Assembly (NCBI RefSeq): GCF_000718635.1
Contig: NZ_JOBF01000018.1
Coordinates: 62,001-126,000 of the forward strand
Direction of reading: 5' to 3'
From: Streptomyces varsoviensis
Lineage (GTDB): Bacteria; Actinomycetota; Actinomycetes; Streptomycetales; Streptomycetaceae
DNA: 64,000 nucleotides
How positions within the stretch are numbered: the stretch's first letter is position 1; every line of letters begins with the position of its first letter. Position numbers and translations under genes: made by a program. The notes below the pieces were generated by a model. It was given only the letters and a program-made list of their open reading frames with translations. It had not been told where the DNA came from and ran no database searches. Below, in pieces: positions 23,751-33,462 of this stretch.

Positions 23751-25245
23751 CGATCCCGAAGCCGTAGAAGCTGTTGACGTGCTTCGTGCCGGTGCAGGCC
23801 GGGTCGGCCGGCGCGGTCGGGCAACCGGGGTTGTCCGCCTGGGCCTTGAGCAGCCACTGGATCTCCTGCGGGCTGGCGTCCGGGTGCGCGCTCTTGAGGA
23901 GCGCCGCCACGCCCGCGACGTGCGGGCCCGCCATCGAGGTGCCCTGGAGGTAGCCGTAGTCGCCGCCGGGCAGGGTGGACAGGATGCGGCCGTCCTTGGC
24001 GGGCAGCTCGGGCACCTGCCGGACGTCGCCGCCGGGGGCCGCCACGTCGATCTGGTTGAGGCCGTAGTTGGAGTAGTACGACTTCAGGGACTTGACGCCG
24101 GTCGCGGAGACCGTGACGACGCCCGGGATCTGGGCGGGCACGTCGAGGCACTTCGACGGGTCTATCTCGCGGGAGACCGGAGTGCCGTCATTGGGGCTGG
24201 AGGCGTCGGTGATCTTCTTGGCCGCCAGGTCGAAGTTGGAGTTGCCGGCGGAGGCGACGTTCACCGCGCCCTTGCGGGTGGCGAACTTCGCGGCGCGGCC
24301 GACGGCGTCGGCGATGGCCTTCTGGTCGGGGTCGTCCGCGCAGTTGAACATCCACGGGTCGACGTAATAGCTGTTGTTCGTCACCTGCACGTGGTGCTCG
24401 GCGGCGAAGACGAAGGCGCACACCACGCTCTCGGCGTAGAAGAAGCTGCCCTTGGCCTGGCTGACCTTGATGGAGGAGACCTTCACGTTGGGCGCGACGC
24501 CGGTGACGCCGACGCCGTTGCGCGGGGCGGCGATCTCGCCGGCCACGTGCGTGCCGTGGTAGTCCTCGTCCGGGTCGAACGGCCGCCAGGAGCCCGGGCT
24601 CGTGTCGGCCTTGCCGGTGACGCAGCTCGCCGACTGGCTCCGGGAGAAGTTCGGCTTGAGGTCGGGGTGGGTGTCGTCCACGCCGGTGTCGATGACGGCG
24701 ACCGTCACGTTCCGGGACCCCGGGTTGACCTCGGCGGCCTTGTCGGCCTTGATGGCGGCGATGTCCCACTGAAGCCCCTCCAGGGGCTCCTTGCCCGTGG
24801 CCAGCGAACGCGCCTCGCTCTGCGCGGTGACCTTGGGGACCTTGATCTTCTCGGGCTTGCCGATGTCGGTGGTGGCGGCCGAGGTGATCGGCGCGGTCCG
24901 GGTGGCCCCGGCGGACTGCACGCCCGGCACGGTACGGAGGGTCTTCGCGAAGTCCGGGTTCTTGGAGTGGGCGACGATCACGCCGATCTGCCCGTACGCG
25001 GTCACGACGCTGCCGCCGGCCCGGCCGATCGCCTTCTTCACCTTGGCCACCGTGGCGTGGTCGGTGGAGGTGTTGACCACGTACGACAGCAGGGGCCCGT
25101 CGGCGGCTACGGGCGCCTTGGCCGGGAGCGCGTCCTGCGGGGCGGCCGAGGCCGCGCCGGGCAGCAGGCCGAGGGAGGCGACGAGGGCCAGTCCGGCCGG
25201 CACCGCCAGCAGGGCGCGCCGGCGTCTGAATCGCAGATGAGCCAT
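23722..25245 (-). CDS. secreted S8 family serine peptidase (subtilase)
   Basis: A 507-residue preprotein. The signal peptide has RFRRRR, a hydrophobic core and a cleavage region AASAAP near residue 35. An I9-like propeptide region (LSYVVNTSTDHATVAKVKKA) covers about residues 50-115. The catalytic triad is Asp in VAVIDTGVDDTHPDL (D186), His in DYHGTHVAGE (H230) and Ser in LQGTSMAGPHVAGV, with the oxyanion Asn in VTNNSYY or SAGNSN. Four to six Cys residues suggest disulfides. The product acts outside the cell; substrate unknown. Confidence 0.93.
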   Translation of the reverse strand: MAHLRFRRRRALLAVPAGLALVASLGLLPGAASAAPQDALPAKAPVAADGPLLSYVVNTSTDHATVAKVKKAIGRAGGSVVTAYGQIGVIVAHSKNPDFAKTLRTVPGVQSAGATRTAPITSAATTDIGKPEKIKVPKVTAQSEARSLATGKEPLEGLQWDIAAIKADKAAEVNPGSRNVTVAVIDTGVDDTHPDLKPNFSRSQSASCVTGKADTSPGSWRPFDPDEDYHGTHVAGEIAAPRNGVGVTGVAPNVKVSSIKVSQAKGSFFYAESVVCAFVFAAEHHVQVTNNSYYVDPWMFNCADDPDQKAIADAVGRAAKFATRKGAVNVASAGNSNFDLAAKKITDASSPNDGTPVSREIDPSKCLDVPAQIPGVVTVSATGVKSLKSYYSNYGLNQIDVAAPGGDVRQVPELPAKDGRILSTLPGGDYGYLQGTSMAGPHVAGVAALLKSAHPDASPQEIQWLLKAQADNPGCPTAPADPACTGTKHVNSFYGFGIVNALKAVED

Positions 25246-25708
25246 GGGTTCTCCACATCGTCCGGGTACCGCACGCGCACTTGCCGCGCACGGACGGGTA
25301 CATGACGAGTGAAGCTAGCGCCGATCATGGCCGTTGAGCAATGAATTCCCCAAGAAAGTCCGGTACGGGCCACGGCCGGACCTCCCGCGACGCCGCCGCG
25401 CCCGTCAAGACGGCGGCCCCCGCAGCGCCTCGATGCTCAGCGGCGGCAGCGCCGGCCGGGGTCCGTACCAGCGGCCGTCGGCTGCCGGCGAGGCCCGCCG
25501 CGCCGACCGTACGGCCGCTACCGGAGCCGCGAGGACGACCATCCCGTACGGGCGCCGGATCGGGCCGGAACCGGGCCTTCCGGGCGGCGGTGGGGGCTGG
25601 GCGTTGTTCACATCTGGACAACGAAGCCACATACGGCCGGTGTCGCCCCCGAAGGTGGTTCTTGCCTGTTTCAACCACAACCCTCTGTCGAATGACGCCG
25701 CGCCCCTC

Positions 25709-25730
25709 TACGATGCGTGACCCGGATCAC
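25709..25730 (+). promoter_or_regulatory. Crp-like palindrome upstream of the DUF485-actP genes
   Basis: GTGACCCGGATCAC at 25717-25730 fits GTGA-N6-TCAC, the half-sites of Crp operators, 45 bases before the DUF485 start. TACGAT at 25709-25714 could be a -10 box, with TGTCGA at 25686 as a weak -35. The rest of 25246-25708 holds no gene I can support. Confidence 0.45.
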
Positions 25731-25774
25731 ATGTCATGGCTCACGCACCGCTGCCGCTTGTCAGGAGAGAGACC

Positions 25775-26119
25775 GTGGACTCCGCACCACACACCGCCGA
25801 AGGGCAGGGCGGGCCGGATCGCTTCACGGACGTCCAGTCCAGTGAAGAATTCGCCGAACTGCGGCGCGCCCAGCGCTCGTTCGCCTTTCCCCTCACCGTC
25901 GCGTTCATCGCCTGGTACCTGCTGTACGTGCTGCTGTCCAACTACGCGGGCGGCTTCATGGACATCAAGGTCGCCGGGAACATCAACATCGCCTTCGTGT
26001 TCGGGCTGGCCCAGTTCCTGACCACGTTCCTCATCGCGTGGTGGTACTCCCGGCACGCCGCCCGCCGCATCGACCCGAAGGCCGAAGCCATCAAAGAGCG
26101 CCTGGAGGGCGACGCGTGA
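25775..26119 (+). CDS. DUF485 domain membrane protein, ActP partner
   Basis: A 114-residue protein starting at GTG 25775 after CAGGAGAG. It has the DUF485 pattern: ELRRAQRSFAFPLTVAFIAW, a first span of about 20 residues, an inter-span loop KVAGNINIAFVFG and a second span ending AWWYSRHAARRIDPKAE. Such proteins (YjcH in E. coli) are encoded just before the acetate permease ActP. Here the stop overlaps the actP start. Confidence 0.9.
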   Translation: MDSAPHTAEGQGGPDRFTDVQSSEEFAELRRAQRSFAFPLTVAFIAWYLLYVLLSNYAGGFMDIKVAGNINIAFVFGLAQFLTTFLIAWWYSRHAARRIDPKAEAIKERLEGDA

Positions 26120-27738
26120 CCACCAGCCAGCAGCTCGCCGTCGCGGCAGCCAGCGAGCACCGCACCCTGATCATCACGCTCTTCTCCGTCTTCGTCGCCA
26201 TCACCCTGGGCATCACGGTGTGGGCCGGCCGGCAGACCAAGGACGCCACCGACTTCTACGCCGGCGGCCGCTCGTTCAGCGGCTTCCAGAACGGCCTGGC
26301 GATCTCCGGCGACTACATGTCCGCCGCCTCCTTCCTCGGCATCGCCGGCGCCATCGCCCTCTTCGGCTACGACGGCTTCCTCTACTCCATCGGCTTCCTC
26401 GTCGCCTGGCTCGTCGCGCTCCTGCTGGTCGCCGAACCGCTGCGCAACTCCGGCCGGTTCACCATGGCCGACGTGCTCGCCTACCGGCTCAAGCAGCGGC
26501 CCGTACGCACCGCCGCCGGCACCTCCACCATCGTCGTCTCGATCTTCTACCTGCTGGCCCAGATGGTCGGCGCGGGCGCCCTGGTCGCGCTGCTGCTCGG
26601 CGCCACGGGCGAGGGCGCCCGGCGCTGGATCATCGCCCTCGTCGGCCTCGTCATGGTGCTGTACGTGACCATCGGCGGCATGAAGGGCACCACCTGGGTG
26701 CAGATCGTCAAGGCGGTCATGCTCATCGCGGGCACCCTGCTCGTCACGATCCTGGTGCTCAACAAGTTCGGCTGGAACGTCTCCACGCTGCTCGGCGAGG
26801 CGGCCAAGGAGAGCGGCAAGGGCAAGGCGTTCCTCGAACCCGGCCTCCAGTACGGCAAGGACGGCACGTCCAAACTCAACTTCATCTCGCTCGGCGTCGC
26901 GCTCGTCCTCGGTACGGCCGGACTGCCGCACATCCTCATCCGCTTCTACACGGTGCCGACCGCCAAGGCCGCCCGTAAGTCCGTCAACTGGGCCATCGGC
27001 ATCATCGGCGCGTTCTACCTGATGACCATCGCGCTCGGCTTCGGGGCCGCCGCCCTCGTCGGCTCCAAGGCGATCATCGCCTCCAACGAGGCGGGCAACA
27101 CCGCGGCCCCGCTGCTCGCCCAGGAGGTCGGCGGCGGCGCCGATTCGACCGGCGGCGCGATCCTGCTCGCCGTCATCTCCGCCGTCGCCTTCGCCACCAT
27201 CCTCGCCGTCGTCGCGGGCCTGACCCTCGCCTCGTCCGCGTCCTTCGCGCACGACCTGTGGGCCAACGTCATCCGCAGGGGCCGCACCAGCGAGCGCGAG
27301 GAAGTCCTCACCGCCAAGTTCGCGGCCATCGCCATCGGCGCGATCTCCATCGTGCTCGGCATCTTCGCCCACCGGCTGAACGCCGCGGCGCTGGTGGCCC
27401 TCGCCTTCGCCGTCGCCGCCTCCGCCAACCTGCCGACCATCCTCTACAGCCTCTTCTGGAAGCGCTTCACCACCCAGGGCGCGACCTGGTCGATCTACGG
27501 CGGGCTCATCTCCTCGGTCGCGCTGGTGATCTTCTCGCCGGTGCTGTCCGGCAACGACAAGGCGCTCTTCCCCGGCATGGACTTCGACTACTTCCCGCTC
27601 GCCAACCCCGGCCTGGTCTCCATCCCGCTGGGCTTCCTGCTCGGCTGGCTCGGCTCGCTGCTGTCGAAGGAGCGGCCGGACGCCCGCAAGTACGCCGAAC
27701 TGGAGGTCCGCTCGCTCACGGGTTACGGCGCCCACTAG
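26116..27738 (+). CDS. actP: cation/acetate symporter ActP (SSS family)
   Basis: A 540-residue sodium:solute symporter with about 13 hydrophobic segments. The start is GTG 26116, overlapping the DUF485 stop. Family marks are DFYAGGRSFSGFQNGLAISG, DYMSAASFLGIAGAIALFGY and GTAGLPHILIRFYTVPTAKA. Together with DUF485 it forms the acetate/short monocarboxylate uptake module. A Crp-like site upstream fits the carbon-source control known for actP in E. coli (inference for this organism). Confidence 0.92.
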   Translation: MTTSQQLAVAAASEHRTLIITLFSVFVAITLGITVWAGRQTKDATDFYAGGRSFSGFQNGLAISGDYMSAASFLGIAGAIALFGYDGFLYSIGFLVAWLVALLLVAEPLRNSGRFTMADVLAYRLKQRPVRTAAGTSTIVVSIFYLLAQMVGAGALVALLLGATGEGARRWIIALVGLVMVLYVTIGGMKGTTWVQIVKAVMLIAGTLLVTILVLNKFGWNVSTLLGEAAKESGKGKAFLEPGLQYGKDGTSKLNFISLGVALVLGTAGLPHILIRFYTVPTAKAARKSVNWAIGIIGAFYLMTIALGFGAAALVGSKAIIASNEAGNTAAPLLAQEVGGGADSTGGAILLAVISAVAFATILAVVAGLTLASSASFAHDLWANVIRRGRTSEREEVLTAKFAAIAIGAISIVLGIFAHRLNAAALVALAFAVAASANLPTILYSLFWKRFTTQGATWSIYGGLISSVALVIFSPVLSGNDKALFPGMDFDYFPLANPGLVSIPLGFLLGWLGSLLSKERPDARKYAELEVRSLTGYGAH

Positions 27739-27962
27739 CCCGTACCGCCGGCCCGCGCCGCCGGCCGGTGTCACCAGCCCGTACCGCTCCGTGACGGCCG
27801 TCATCCGGCCGTACGACCAGTGGCGGCCCCTCGTCGCACAGGCCACCGGCCGCTCACCTCGCCCCCGCTCCCGTCGGGCGTGTGCTGAGTGTCCGACCCA
27901 TCGCGTACGCTGCGGATTATTGGATGTATCCATGGTTTGTTTCCGCAGGAGGGGCCGCCACC

Positions 27963-28952
27963 ATGCTCATCGACACCTTTGGTCGCGTCGCCACCGACCT
28001 CCGCGTCTCCCTGACGGACCGCTGCAACCTCCGCTGTACGTACTGCATGCCGGAGGAGGGCCTGCAGTGGCTCGCCAAGCCCGATCTGCTCACCGATGAC
28101 GAGATCGTCCGCCTGATCGGCATCGCCGTCACGGAACTGGGCATCACCGACGTCCGCTTCACGGGCGGCGAACCGCTGCTCCGCCCCGGCCTCGTCTCGA
28201 TCGTCGACCGGGTCGCCGCCCTCGAACCGCGCCCCAAGATGTCGCTCACCACCAACGGCATCGGCCTCCAGCGCACCGCCCGGGCCCTCGCCGACGCCGG
28301 CCTCGACCGCGTCAACGTCTCCCTCGACACGCTGCGCCCCGATGTCTTCCAGGCCATGACCCGGCGCAAGCGCCACGGCGACGTGCTCGACGGGCTCGCG
28401 GCCGCCCGCGACGCGGGGCTCACCCCCGTCAAGGTCAACTCCGTGCTGATGCCGGGCCTCAACGACGACGAGGCGCCCGACCTCCTCGCCTGGGCCGTCG
28501 AGAACGAGTACGAGCTGCGCTTCATCGAGCAGATGCCGCTCGACGCCCAGCATGGCTGGAAGCGCGAGGGCATGATCACCGCCGGGGACATCCTCGCGTC
28601 GCTGCGCACCCGCTTCGACCTCACCCCCGAGGGCGACGACGCGCGCGGCTCCGCGCCCGCCGAGCGCTGGATCGTCGACGGCGGCCCGGCCCGGGTGGGC
28701 GTCATCGCCTCCGTCACCCGGCCGTTCTGCGCCGCCTGCGACCGCACCCGGCTCACGGCCGACGGCCAGATCCGTACGTGCCTGTTCGCCCAGGAGGAAT
28801 CGGACCTGCGCGGCGCGCTGCGCTCCGGCGCGGCCGACGAGGAGATCGCCGGCCTCTGGAAGCGCGCGATGTGGGGGAAGAAGGCCGGTTCCGGTCTGGA
28901 CGACCCGTCCTTCCTCCAGCCTCAGCGCCCGATGTCGGCCATCGGCGGCTGA
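27963..28952 (+). CDS. moaA: GTP 3',8-cyclase MoaA (molybdenum cofactor synthesis)
   Basis: A 329-residue radical SAM enzyme. The N-terminal cluster is C21, C25 and C28 in RCNLRCTYCMPEEG. SAM binding is suggested by FTGGEPLLRPG. The C-terminal second cluster includes FCAACDRTRL and IRTCLFA, and the protein ends in Gly-Gly, as MoaA requires. It converts GTP to the cyclic intermediate that MoaC turns into precursor Z. ATG 27963 has AGGAGGGG upstream. No other moa gene is adjacent. Confidence 0.95.
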   Translation: MLIDTFGRVATDLRVSLTDRCNLRCTYCMPEEGLQWLAKPDLLTDDEIVRLIGIAVTELGITDVRFTGGEPLLRPGLVSIVDRVAALEPRPKMSLTTNGIGLQRTARALADAGLDRVNVSLDTLRPDVFQAMTRRKRHGDVLDGLAAARDAGLTPVKVNSVLMPGLNDDEAPDLLAWAVENEYELRFIEQMPLDAQHGWKREGMITAGDILASLRTRFDLTPEGDDARGSAPAERWIVDGGPARVGVIASVTRPFCAACDRTRLTADGQIRTCLFAQEESDLRGALRSGAADEEIAGLWKRAMWGKKAGSGLDDPSFLQPQRPMSAIGG

Positions 28953-29003
28953 CCGCCGGAGGCGCCGGTCGCGGGCGGCTGACTGCCCGGTGGCTTCGGT
29001 GCG

Positions 29004-29258
29004 TCAGCCGTCGGTCGCCGATCGCTCGGCCGCCCGCGCCTCCCAGTCGGCGAGCGGCACGACGTCTTTGAGCATCGAACGGACGCCGAGGAACTGGGAG
29101 AGATGCTCGCGGTGCTCCTCGCACGCGAGCCACGTCTTGCGGCGCTCCGGAGTGTGGATCTTGGGGTTGTTCCACGCCAGCACCCACACGGCGGCGGCGC
29201 GGCAGCCCTTGGCCGAGCAGATCGGCGATTCGTCGTTCACAGGAACCAGTGTGCACAT
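29004..29258 (-). CDS. small conserved protein with Cys/His zinc-binding pattern
   Basis: An 84-residue protein, start taken as ATG 29258 (MCTLVPVNDESP), with no clear ribosome-binding site. It has ICSAKGCRAAAVWVLAWNNP and TWLACEEHREHLSQFLG, so paired Cys and a Cys/His set could bind one zinc. The WNNPKIHTPERRK segment is distinctive and I recall it as well conserved in Streptomyces, but no function is known to me. It is convergent with moaA. Confidence 0.7.
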   Translation of the reverse strand: MCTLVPVNDESPICSAKGCRAAAVWVLAWNNPKIHTPERRKTWLACEEHREHLSQFLGVRSMLKDVVPLADWEARAAERSATDG

Positions 29259-29419
29259 GGCGACGCCGGGCAGCCACGGGGGGAGCCGCCCGGCGTCGGT
29301 CCGTCGCTCCGACGGGGGATGCGGAGCGCATACGAAGTATGTCACGGGCGAGCCGGGGCGGTGCACCGGAACCACATGATTGATCTGAGCTTTTCTTGAG
29401 CTTTGTGCCGCGCTGAAGA

Positions 29420-29794
29420 TCAGCTCTGGGGCGCCGAACCCTCGCTCCGCTCACGGGCCTTGGCTTCCGGGACCGGTTCCGCGCCGGGCTCCGCCGCGCC
29501 GGCGACCAGCATCGGACGGGTCGGCGGCGGCACGAACGTGCCCGGCAGCGAAGGGGTGTTCTCGCGGCCCGCGTTGGCGATGACCACCGCGATATAAGGC
29601 AGCGCGGCGCCCAGAACCAGCGTGGCGATGGCCACAAAACGCTCGACGTCCCACAAGATGACCGTCGCGATGACGGCCAGGGTCCGCACCGACATGGAGA
29701 TGATGTAGCGCCGCTGCCGGCCGCGCACGTCCTCCGTCAGCCCCTGCCGGGCGCCGGTGATCCGGAAAGCCTCGGCACTGCTCTGCTTCCGCAT
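29420..29794 (-). CDS. DUF3099 membrane protein
   Basis: A 124-residue protein starting at ATG 29794 (MRKQSSAEAFRITGARQGLT) with an AGGTGG box. EAFRITGARQGLTEDVRGRQ precedes two hydrophobic segments (MSVRTLAVIATVILW and FVAIATLVLGAALPYIAVVI), followed by a Pro/Ala/Glu-rich cytosolic tail. This is the arrangement of DUF3099, a small actinobacterial inner-membrane family of unknown role. Confidence 0.82.
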   Translation of the reverse strand: MRKQSSAEAFRITGARQGLTEDVRGRQRRYIISMSVRTLAVIATVILWDVERFVAIATLVLGAALPYIAVVIANAGRENTPSLPGTFVPPPTRPMLVAGAAEPGAEPVPEAKARERSEGSAPQS

Positions 29795-30004
29795 CACGTT
29801 CCACCACCTGATCGCAGTGCCGGCTCTCCCCGTCCGGGACGTAGCCAACGTTACGCCGAGCCACGTCGGGGTTCGAGACCGGGTCGCTCCTCGCGACGCC
29901 GTCCTGTGCCATCTCTACCTCGTACAACGCGGTCCGACATGCGCCGTACGGGTATCGGACGGAGACTGGCTGGGCACGCCACTTCGCGCCGCATAGGAGG
30001 CGAC

Positions 30005-30280
30005 ATGAGCTGGTTGTGGGCCATCATCGTCGGTTTGGTGCTCGGTCTGATCGCCAAGGCGATCCTTCCGGGCAAGCAGCAGATCCCGCTGTGGCTGACC
30101 GCCGTCTGCGGCATCCTCGGCAGCGTCCTCGGCAACTGGGCGGCCACCGGGCTCGGCGTCAACGACACCCGCGGCATCGACTGGACGAGGCATCTGCTGC
30201 AACTGGTGGGCGCGGTCGTGATCGTCGCCGTGGGGGACCGGCTATGGGCCGCGGTACGGGGCGGCAAGCAGCGCACCTGA
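30005..30280 (+). CDS. GlsB/YeaQ/YmgE-like small membrane protein
   Basis: A 91-residue protein starting at ATG 30005 after GGAGG. It has three hydrophobic segments: LWAIIVGLVLGLIAKAILPG, LWLTAVCGILGSVLGNWAAT and LLQLVGAVVIVAVGDRLWAA. The Gly-rich first and second helices match transglycosylase-associated/GlsB stress membrane proteins. Function is inferred from family only. Confidence 0.8.
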   Translation: MSWLWAIIVGLVLGLIAKAILPGKQQIPLWLTAVCGILGSVLGNWAATGLGVNDTRGIDWTRHLLQLVGAVVIVAVGDRLWAAVRGGKQRT

Positions 30281-30297
30281 GCGGGCGGGGCCGAACA

Positions 30298-30374
30298 AGC
30301 GGAGACAAGGCGCCACAAAACAGAGACAGGGCGACACAAGCGGAGACAAGGCAACACAAACGGAGACAAGGCAA
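30298..30374 (+). repeat. four degenerate ~20-bp repeats before a terminator
   Basis: Units resembling GCGGAGACAAGGCAACACAA occur four times in a row between the stop of the GlsB-like gene and the hairpin at 30375. This A-rich block stands out from the surrounding GC-rich DNA. Confidence 0.7.
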
Positions 30375-30411
30375 CGGCCGGGAAACCACCTGACGGGTGG
30401 TTTCCCGGCCG
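30375..30411. terminator. 16-bp perfect hairpin between convergent glsB-like and tyrS genes
   Basis: CGGCCGGGAAACCACC at 30375-30390 pairs exactly with 30396-30411 over TGACG. The position between convergent genes suits a bidirectional terminator. Confidence 0.8.
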
Positions 30412-30452
30412 CGTACCGCCTCATAGCCGCCGCGAACGCCGACTGGTAGGGC

Positions 30453-31877
30453 TCAGTCCTTCTGCACGCCGTGGAGTTGGGCGAGCTTCCGGCCGGCCTT
30501 CAGGTATACGCCGCCGTCGGCCCCGAGCCCGGCCTTCGCCAGCACCTCGGCGACGACCTCGGCCAGCGGCCGGATCGCCTCCGCCTCGGCCAGTACGACC
30601 GACTCCTGGCCGTCGCCGGTCTCCACGACCAGCCGCAGCCCGTTCTGCTTGGCGACCCGGCGGGCCGCCGACGCGCTGGGCTGGAACTCCAGGACCGTGG
30701 CGAGCACCGCCGTCGCGGGCTTCTCGCCGTGCTCGGCCAGGTCCACCACGGGCAGCGAGCCGACGTCCACGAAGCTCTTCTTCGAGAACTGCGCCGTGAA
30801 CCCGGCGCGCGCCGCCATCGCCGCCGGCACCCCGTAGAGCGCGGCCACGACCTCGCCGGCCAGCACCTTCTTCAGATCCATCGGGTGCAGGGTGCGGGCC
30901 TCCAGGCGGGCGCCCACCGCGTCGATCTCGGCGTCGGTCCACTCGGTCCAGGCCCGCAGGTACGGCACCATCAGCCGGTCCGGGATCGACATGATCTTGC
31001 CGAAGACGTCGTCGGCGGGGGCGGTCAGGGCGACCGCGTTCCCCTTGGACTTGCTCATCTTCGCGCCGGTGCCGTCGGTGCCCTCGATCAGCGGCATGGT
31101 GGCGATCATCTGCGGCCGCTGGCCGTAGATCTCCATCACCTTGCGGCCCATCTGCATGTTGAGCAGTTGGTCGACGCCGCCCAGCTCGATGTCGCAGGCC
31201 AGCTCGGCGGAGTCGATGGCCATCGCGATCGGGTAGATCAGCTCCGACATGGTCAGCCCGGAGCCGGCCGCCAACCGGTTGCGGAAGTCGTCGCGCTGGA
31301 GCAACTGCGAGGCCGGTACCTGGGCGAGGATGCCGATGAGCTTCGGCAGCGTGATCCCCGCCAGCCACTCGCTGTTGAACCGCACGGCGACCTTGTCGAA
31401 GTCGAAGAACGGCCGGACCTGGTCCTGGTACGTGGACAGGTGCCGGGCGATGTCCTCGTCGGTGAGCGGCGGGCGCTCCGCGGACCGCCCCGACGGGTCG
31501 CCGATCTTGGCCGTGATGTCGCCGATCAGCAGCGTGACGTCATGGCCCATCCGCTGGAAGCGGCTCAGCACGATCATGGGCACGGTGTGGCCCAGGTGGA
31601 CATCGGCCCCGGTGGGGTCGATGCCCAGCTTGACCTTCAGGCCGCGGCCCTGGGCCCGTACGGACTCGATCTCCTCGGCCAGCTTCTCCGCCGACGGCAG
31701 CACGTTCACGGCCCGCCCGGCGATCAGCTCCGCCTGTTCCACGGCGGAGAGATCCGTCAGGTCGAGATAGCGCCGCGAGCCCGTCTCGGTGAGCAGCCGC
31801 TCGACCGTCGTGTCGGAGGAGAGGTCCTGTGCGAGCAGCTCGCTGGCGCGGGCGACGGATTCGCCGAGGCGTGTCAT
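30453..31877 (-). CDS. tyrS: tyrosyl-tRNA synthetase
   Basis: A 474-residue class I synthetase. The HIGH-type motif is HLGH at residues 94-97 (in LGIDPTGADVHLGHTVP) and the KMSKS loop is GAKMSKSKGNA. A C-terminal S4-like RNA-binding domain (ATVLEFQPSASAARRVAKQN to VYLKAGRKLAQL) follows. An extra 60-residue N-terminal helical segment is present, as in TyrZ-like actinobacterial enzymes. ATG 31877 is the start. No T-box leader is evident upstream. Confidence 0.95.
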   Translation of the reverse strand: MTRLGESVARASELLAQDLSSDTTVERLLTETGSRRYLDLTDLSAVEQAELIAGRAVNVLPSAEKLAEEIESVRAQGRGLKVKLGIDPTGADVHLGHTVPMIVLSRFQRMGHDVTLLIGDITAKIGDPSGRSAERPPLTDEDIARHLSTYQDQVRPFFDFDKVAVRFNSEWLAGITLPKLIGILAQVPASQLLQRDDFRNRLAAGSGLTMSELIYPIAMAIDSAELACDIELGGVDQLLNMQMGRKVMEIYGQRPQMIATMPLIEGTDGTGAKMSKSKGNAVALTAPADDVFGKIMSIPDRLMVPYLRAWTEWTDAEIDAVGARLEARTLHPMDLKKVLAGEVVAALYGVPAAMAARAGFTAQFSKKSFVDVGSLPVVDLAEHGEKPATAVLATVLEFQPSASAARRVAKQNGLRLVVETGDGQESVVLAEAEAIRPLAEVVAEVLAKAGLGADGGVYLKAGRKLAQLHGVQKD

Positions 31878-32052
31878 GGCGTTCCTGATGATCGGTGTAC
31901 GGGTGGGATGGTCGGGACCAGTCTATTCGGCGGCTGGTACGGCCAGGCCGCGGCTCGTATGGCCGGGCGGCGGCTGGCACGGTCAGGCCGAGGCTCACAC
32001 GCCCCCGCCCCCGCCGCGCTCCGGCCGCGCTCGGCCGCGCCCCGGCCGCCGT

Positions 32053-33462
32053 TCACACCCCCTGGCTGACGGAGCTCATGTTGAAGTCCGGCACCCGCAG
32101 CGCCGGCATCGCGGCGCGGGTGAACCAGTCGCCCCACTCGCGCGGCAGGGTGCGCTCGGTGCGGCCCGCCTCGGTGGCGCGGGAGAGGAGGCCGACCGGC
32201 GACTCGTTGAAGCGGAAGTTGTTCACCTCGCCGACGACCTCGCCGCGCTCCACCAGGTAGACGCCGTCGCGGGTGAGCCCGGTCAGCAGCAGGGTGGCCG
32301 GGTCGACCTCGCGGATGTACCACATGCTCGTCAGCAGCAGCCCGCGCTCCGTCGCCGCGATCATCTGCTCCAGCGAACGGTCGCCGCCGCCGTCGAGGAT
32401 CAGATTGTCCACGGCCGGGGCGACGGGCTGCCCCGTGAGCTCGGCGCTGTGGCGCGTGGCCAGCAGCCGGTTCAGCACGCCGTCGCGGATCCAGTCGGTG
32501 CCGGCCAGCGGCAGCCCGTTGTCGAACACCGACGCGTCGTCCTCCGAGGCGTGCGCGATCACGAACGGCGCGGCCTCCAGGCCGGGCTCGGCCGGGTCGC
32601 TGCGCAGGGTGAGCGGCAGTTCGGACAGCCGCTCGCCGACGCGGGTGGCGCCGCCGGGCCTGGCGAAGACCGTACGGCCCTCCACCGCGTCCCGGGCGGA
32701 CGACGCCTGCCACTGCTGGTAGATCAGCAGGTCGGCCACGGCGGTCGGCGGGACCAGCGTCTCGTACCGGCCGGCGGGCAGCTCGGTCCGCCGCTCGGCC
32801 CAGGCGAGCCGCCGGGCCAGGTCGGCGTCGAGGGCCGTCGGGTCGACGTCCTTGAAGTCCCGCGTGGACCGCCCCGCCCAGGCGGAGCGCACCGGTCCGC
32901 CGTCCCGGCCGGGGGCCTTCGCGTTCAGTTCCAGGATGCCGGTGGGCTGGTCGTGGCGGAGCCGCAGCCCGGTGGAGGTGGCGAGGTAGCTGGTGACGAC
33001 CTCGTGGCGGGCGAACCCGTACAGCGCCCGGCCGGCCGCGCGGGCCCGCGCGAAGGACTCGCCGAGCGCCGGGGCGAAGTCCGCGAACACCTCGGAGGAT
33101 GTCTCGGCGGGCGCGTCGGCGAAGCCGGGGGAGTGCGGCACGTCCGTGACCAGCGGCCGGGCGTCCTCGGCGGGTCCGGCGGCCCGCGCGGCGGCTTCGG
33201 CGGCCCGTACCAGCGGCTCCAGCTCCTCTGCCGTGACGGCCGAACGGGAGACGACGCCGCAGGCGGTGCCCTGGGCCCCGTCGACGGTCGCGACGACGGT
33301 CAGCCCGCGGCCGCGCGTGACGCCGTTGGTGGTCAGCGCGTTGCCCGCCCAGCGGAGGTTGGCGGTGGAGCTTTCCTCGGCGATGACCACGCAGCCGTCC
33401 GCGCGGGACAGCTCCAGGGCCCGTTCGACGGTCTCGTGGGGCTTGCTGCTGCGCGGGCTCAT
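32053..33462 (-). CDS. tldE: TldE/PmbA-like subunit of the TldD-TldE metalloprotease
   Basis: A 469-residue TldD/PmbA family protein without the HExxxH motif of its partner, as expected for the non-catalytic subunit. Family features are [19 protein letters not shown] near the N-terminus, [20 protein letters not shown] in the middle, and [20 protein letters not shown] and [16 protein letters not shown] near the C-terminus. TldD-TldE cleaves peptides such as microcin and CcdA leaders in other bacteria. Its ATG overlaps the stop of a 26-codon ORF that links it to tldD. Confidence 0.9.
   Translation of the reverse strand: MSPRSSKPHETVERALELSRADGCVVIAEESSTANLRWAGNALTTNGVTRGRGLTVVATVDGAQGTACGVVSRSAVTAEELEPLVRAAEAAARAAGPAEDARPLVTDVPHSPGFADAPAETSSEVFADFAPALGESFARARAAGRALYGFARHEVVTSYLATSTGLRLRHDQPTGILELNAKAPGRDGGPVRSAWAGRSTRDFKDVDPTALDADLARRLAWAERRTELPAGRYETLVPPTAVADLLIYQQWQASSARDAVEGRTVFARPGGATRVGERLSELPLTLRSDPAEPGLEAAPFVIAHASEDDASVFDNGLPLAGTDWIRDGVLNRLLATRHSAELTGQPVAPAVDNLILDGGGDRSLEQMIAATERGLLLTSMWYIREVDPATLLLTGLTRDGVYLVERGEVVGEVNNFRFNESPVGLLSRATEAGRTERTLPREWGDWFTRAAMPALRVPDFNMSSVSQGV

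Noticed and set aside
25942..27933. 663-residue minus-strand frame opposite actP
   Set aside because: Asp/Gly/Glu-rich mirror of a well-supported transporter gene; a typical antisense shadow in high-GC DNA.
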